Position numbers and translations under genes: made by a program. Below are positions 61,104-64,000 of a stretch of DNA of 64,000 bases, one piece after another. Below the pieces are notes generated by a model. The model was not told where the DNA came from. It searched no databases and saw only the letters and a list, made by a program, of their open reading frames with translations. Origin of the DNA: Leeuwenhoekiella sp044542075 (lineage in GTDB: Bacteria; Bacteroidota; Bacteroidia; Flavobacteriales; Flavobacteriaceae); NCBI RefSeq assembly GCF_044542075.1, contig NZ_JBITTU010000003.1, positions 186,001 through 250,000 on the forward strand, given 5' to 3'. Position 1 is the first letter of the stretch. Each line of letters begins with the position of its first letter.

Positions 61104-62360
61104 ATGGATTATTTTCTAATTGTAACTATTCTAGTAGTTCTTGCAGCTGTTTTTGGTTACATCAATGTTCGGTTTTTAAAGTTGCCTAATACCATAGGCT
61201 TAATGTTAATTACACTGCTGTTTACTGTGGCTGTTGTTATCTTAGGTACGGTAAACGACACATTACTGAATGCGGAAAAAGCTATAATCAAAAGTATAGA
61301 TTTTGAAAGCGTGTTGCTTGATGGGATGCTTAGTTTTCTGCTCTTTGCAGGAGCATTACATACTAATTTTGAGCAACTTAAAATACAACGCTGGCCGGTT
61401 TTAGTATTCTCAACTATAGGTGTATTAACATCAACCTTTCTAGTAGGGATTGCGCTTTACGGAGTAACTGCATTATTAGGTTTAGAGATTAATTTTGTTT
61501 ATTGTTTGCTTTTTGGAGCCCTAATTTCACCTACAGACCCTATCGCTGTTTTGGGTATACTTAAAAAAGCAGGAGCACCTAAAAATTTAGAAACAAAAAT
61601 TGTTGGCGAATCCCTTTTTAATGATGGTGTTGGAGTTGTAGTATTTCTAACCTTATTTAAAATTGCGGGTTCAACGGAGTCTGTTTCCGCAGGTGAAATT
61701 GTTAAACTTTTTGGGCTTGAAGTTTTAGGAGGTATTGGATTAGGACTTGCTATAGGGTGGGTTACCTACAGGCTTTTAAAATCTATAGACGATTATGATA
61801 TTGAAGTTATAATTACATTAGCTGCGGTAATGGGCGGTACGGTGCTTGCCCAACAACTTCATATGTCTGCACCATTGGCAATGGTTACTGCCGGTTTACT
61901 AGTAGGTAACGATACGGCACGTAAACATACCATGTCTAAGCTTACAGAAACCTATGTAGATAAATTCTGGGAGTTAATAGATATTTTACTTAATACAATT
62001 CTATTTGTTCTCATAGGTATGGAAATGCTTGTGCTTACTTTAGATTTTAGTGCAATAGTAGCGGGTCTTATAGCAATACCTGTGGTTCTTATTTGCAGAT
62101 ATTTATCATTACTACTGCCAATTACTTTTTTTGAAAAGCACCTTAATTTTGCGCCTAGAACTAATTTAGTAATGACCTGGGGTGGTTTGCGTGGTGGGAT
62201 TTCAATAGCTCTTGCACTTAGTTTAACGGCAGACATGCATCGTGACTTATTTCTAGTCATTACTTATATAATTGTAATATTTTCAATTTTAGTTCAGGGC
62301 TTGTCTGTAGGTAAAGTAATTGAGAAGTTAGGCTTAAGTACTCTTGATAAATCAAATTAA
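61104..62360 (+). CDS. CPA1-type sodium/proton antiporter (NhaP-like)
   Basis: A 418-residue membrane protein with about 12 helices. The CPA1 motifs GALISPTDPIAVLGIL and GESLFNDGVGVVVF (with the conserved Asp pair) are visible; the fold exchanges sodium (or potassium) for protons. It starts 22 bases after the VOC gene, so SDR-glucosidase-VOC-antiporter may be one transcript. A link to salt stress with compatible solutes is suggestive. Confidence 0.93.
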   Translation: MDYFLIVTILVVLAAVFGYINVRFLKLPNTIGLMLITLLFTVAVVILGTVNDTLLNAEKAIIKSIDFESVLLDGMLSFLLFAGALHTNFEQLKIQRWPVLVFSTIGVLTSTFLVGIALYGVTALLGLEINFVYCLLFGALISPTDPIAVLGILKKAGAPKNLETKIVGESLFNDGVGVVVFLTLFKIAGSTESVSAGEIVKLFGLEVLGGIGLGLAIGWVTYRLLKSIDDYDIEVIITLAAVMGGTVLAQQLHMSAPLAMVTAGLLVGNDTARKHTMSKLTETYVDKFWELIDILLNTILFVLIGMEMLVLTLDFSAIVAGLIAIPVVLICRYLSLLLPITFFEKHLNFAPRTNLVMTWGGLRGGISIALALSLTADMHRDLFLVITYIIVIFSILVQGLSVGKVIEKLGLSTLDKSN

Positions 62361-62419
62361 AAATGTAGTAATAATCTTACAATTTATTTATAATTAGATA
62401 TTTATTTACCGACATAAAG

Positions 62420-62448
62420 TTGTTATTTGGGTTATTATGATATATTTG
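62420..62448 (+). promoter_or_regulatory. Promoter of the repeat lipoprotein gene
   Basis: TATATTTG (62441-62448) with a TTG at 62420-62422 (18-base spacing); the start codon is 33 bases later. Confidence 0.75.
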
Positions 62449-62481
62449 CAAAATAATAATTAGTTAAGGCAATCTAGAGTA

Positions 62482-63168
62482 ATGAAAAATATCTATGTAA
62501 TCTTATGTTCAATATTTTTGTTGTCTTGCTCTAACGAAGAGCTTACTCCATCTCCTAAAGACAATTTTAAAATAGAACAAAGCGCTGCGCTGCGTGCTAC
62601 ATTAGAAGAATTACGTTTCAAAGCAGAAAATGAGAAAAGTAGTAACGAGTCAAAAATGGCTGAAGAAGAAGAATTGTGTTTTCAGTTTGTATATCCAATC
62701 TCGCTATCGTACTCAGACGGTTCAATTATTGTAGTTTCAGATTTTAATAATCTTCTTGAAATCATATTGAACGAAAGTCTTGAGAAACATATAAATGGAA
62801 TAGCTTTCCCTTTTGATGTTAAAGTGAGTGATAATGGCTCAATTTCCACAATCTCGGATGAGGCCGATTTTAAGGCATTGATAAACAATTGTGGTTATGA
62901 GGTAGTTGATTATACTCAACTAAAGCAAATTTCTGGAGCTTGTTTCACTATAAGTTATCCGGTTTCACTACGCATAAATGAAGCTTCGATGCTTTTTTTA
63001 ACGGAAGAAGAACTAAGCAATTATATAATTTCAAATTACAAAACAATAGTTTCTATAAATTTAGAATATCCTTTATCTGTAAGTTTGATAGCTTCTGGTC
63101 AGACTGAAATTTTAAACGATGATTATGAGGTCATTTATCTTATACGAGAATCTTGCGGGATAGAATAA
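62482..63168 (+). CDS. Lipoprotein with two copies of a Cys-flanked repeat
   Basis: A 228-residue lipoprotein (lipobox FLLSC, Cys16). After an acidic coiled region (about 30-66) come two related units. Unit one runs from CFQFVYPISLSYSDGS to NNCGYE, and unit two from CFTISYPVSLRINEAS to ESCGIE. Each starts with Cys-Phe, has two YP/FP-V strands and ends with a Cys, probably one disulfide per unit. I recognise no named family; such proteins occur as surface lipoproteins in Flavobacteriaceae. Confidence 0.75.
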   Translation: MKNIYVILCSIFLLSCSNEELTPSPKDNFKIEQSAALRATLEELRFKAENEKSSNESKMAEEEELCFQFVYPISLSYSDGSIIVVSDFNNLLEIILNESLEKHINGIAFPFDVKVSDNGSISTISDEADFKALINNCGYEVVDYTQLKQISGACFTISYPVSLRINEASMLFLTEEELSNYIISNYKTIVSINLEYPLSVSLIASGQTEILNDDYEVIYLIRESCGIE

Positions 63169-63248
63169 TACTACAAATTATAATACTGTTTGAATTATTT
63201 CAAAAAAGCAATCGATTTCAATTTCATTATTTTTATCGCAAATTATTT

Positions 63249-63280
63249 AAAATAAGCTACTTAAGTAGTTTATTTTTTTT
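63249..63280 (+). terminator. Terminator after the repeat lipoprotein
   Basis: AAATAAGCTACTT/AAGTAGTTTATTT hairpin (one G-U) with eight T. Confidence 0.8.
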
Positions 63281-63334
63281 AATGTTAGAAAACACTTTTT
63301 AAGTTTTAATAATTAGAAATAATAAATAATATTA

Positions 63335-63456
63335 TATTTTTGTACAAGTGAATTTTAATTAACTATTATGAATTATTGTCAGGATCGGGTTTAGGGACTC
63401 GTTCAGAGATGAACATTATTTTCTGACAACCAAGCCCCCGTAAGGGGGCTTTCTAT
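63335..63456 (+). ncRNA. Candidate structured small RNA with own promoter and terminator
   Basis: TATTTTTG (63335-63342) is a consensus -7 box, so a transcript would start near 63349. It can fold with a closing stem TTGTCAG (63376-63382)/CTGACAA (63423-63429), an inner hairpin GTTCA-GAGA-TGAAC (63401-63414) with a GNRA tetraloop, and a final hairpin AAGCCCCC-GTAA-GGGGGCTT (63432-63451) plus U-rich tail. No protein-coding frame longer than eight codons lies in it. The next gene is on the other strand, so this is not a leader. The flavobacterial Flavo-1 family should be considered. Confidence 0.6.
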
Positions 63457-63461
63457 TTTAC

Positions 63462-64000
63462 TTATTCTGCGCTTTCGAGTCCTTCGTTTATGCGTTCTTC
63501 AATCTCCTCATTTGTTTCTTCATCTAATTCAGGCTTCTCGATAACTTCACCGGTTTCTAGCCAAAAGGTAAAGAACATTGGGTAATGGTCAGAGCCTACG
63601 TGTTCTAAACGTTTCATTTTATCAACCACAACATCTTCAGAATGAAATAAGTGATCTATAGGGAATCTTAAATACCAGTAATCTGCATGAAAAGTAGGAA
63701 AAAGACCGCGACCTATTCTGGGATCTATTAAGCCTGTCATTTTAGCAAATAATCTACTTACACGTGACCAGACAACGTCATTAAGGTCTCCACAAACAAT
63801 CACAGGGCTTTCTAACTCACGTACAGCCTTTCCTATAATTAGTAGCTCAGCGTCGCGTTCTTCTGAAGTTTCGTTTTCAGTAGGACTGGGAGGAGCGGGG
63901 TGAACGCATATAAGATTAATAAAACTCTTAGCGTCGTAATAAACTTTTGTAAAAATAGAAGGGATATCTTTTTCGACCAGATAATTTACTTGAGTGTCTC
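63462..64000 (-). CDS. Endonuclease/exonuclease/phosphatase family protein (C-terminal part)
   Basis: The frame runs from the window's right edge to the stop at 63462; about 179 residues are visible and the N-terminus is outside. Motifs of the EEP (DNase I-like) fold are VHPAPPSP, VIVCGDLND, IDHLFHS and HVGSDHYPMFFTF, in the order and with the Asp/His residues of the active site. The C-terminal tail is acidic (ETNEEIEERI). The natural substrate (nucleic acid or phospho-compound) cannot be told. Confidence 0.9.
   Translation of the reverse strand, partial: DTQVNYLVEKDIPSIFTKVYYDAKSFINLICVHPAPPSPTENETSEERDAELLIIGKAVRELESPVIVCGDLNDVVWSRVSRLFAKMTGLIDPRIGRGLFPTFHADYWYLRFPIDHLFHSEDVVVDKMKRLEHVGSDHYPMFFTFWLETGEVIEKPELDEETNEEIEERINEGLESAE

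Noticed and set aside
63368..63394. Eight-codon ATG frame in the small RNA region
   Set aside because: It overlaps the closing stem of the RNA and encodes nothing recognisable. A leader peptide is unlikely because the next gene is on the other strand.
1..64000. CRISPR arrays, insertion sequences, rRNA operon
   Set aside because: I saw no regularly spaced repeats, no transposase-like frame with terminal repeats and no 16S/23S signature.

Overview
This window looks like chromosomal DNA of a marine member of the Flavobacteriaceae (phylum Bacteroidota). The evidence is low-GC coding sequence, promoters of the Bacteroidota form (TTTG, about 19 bases, TAnnTTTG), weak Shine-Dalgarno signals with many TTG starts, SusC/SusD pairs, an ExbB-ExbD-TonB set, GIN-domain and BlaR1-TonB proteins, and several sodium-coupled transporters (NhaD, a CPA1 antiporter, an SSS symporter). 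I cannot fix the genus. Nothing points to a phage, an integrative element or a CRISPR array.

Layout. 1-12.8 kb is mostly housekeeping: trigger factor, clpP and clpX, a PD40 lipoprotein-like protein, a GH3-family enzyme, a DUF2797 protein, a BlaI/BlaR1-like pair with an operator over its promoter, a TPR protein, a GIN-domain lipoprotein and Era. 12.9-30.1 kb is one long block on the minus strand. 30.3-41.7 kb is galactose and glycerol metabolism: galM, a fused glycerol kinase/glycerol-3-phosphate dehydrogenase, a HAD phosphatase, galE, and divergent galK-galT-lacI against a sodium/sugar symporter. 41.8-51 kb holds a small outer-membrane protein, acyl-CoA dehydrogenase, anmK, glutamate-type dehydrogenase, nhaD, exbB-exbD-tonB and folC. 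51-55 kb has two identical tRNA-Val genes and two peptidases. 55.5-64 kb has a serine hydrolase, an SDR/glucosidase pair, a VOC protein, a CPA1 antiporter, a repeat-containing lipoprotein, a probable small RNA and the end of an EEP-family nuclease gene.

The most interesting region is the minus-strand block at 12.9-30.1 kb. Thirteen genes from susC (ends 27106) down to arsM (12884) are separated by at most 66 bases and often overlap: SusC, SusD, a lipoprotein binding protein, two permeases, an ATPase, a nucleoside hydrolase, a kinase resembling methylthioribose kinase, a radical SAM protein, a rhodanese, a CMD/AhpD-like protein, ArsS and ArsM. Just upstream lie two DUF2064/TIGR04282 transferase-like genes (one degenerate), a purine nucleoside phosphorylase and a second rhodanese sharing an unusual C-terminus with the first. 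ArsM, ArsS and the TIGR04282 transferase are the known arsenosugar synthesis core. ArsS makes a 5'-deoxy-5'-dimethylarsinoyl nucleoside, so a nucleoside hydrolase and a kinase for 5-substituted ribose are chemically logical next steps. The outer-membrane receptor and ABC importer would make it a complete uptake-and-conversion system for an arsenic-containing or similar nucleoside. That extension is inference.

Other notable items are the GlpK-GlpD fusion, a structured small RNA candidate at 63.35-63.46 kb, a folded intergenic repeat inside the exbD-tonB operon, and matched palindromes in the gal control region.
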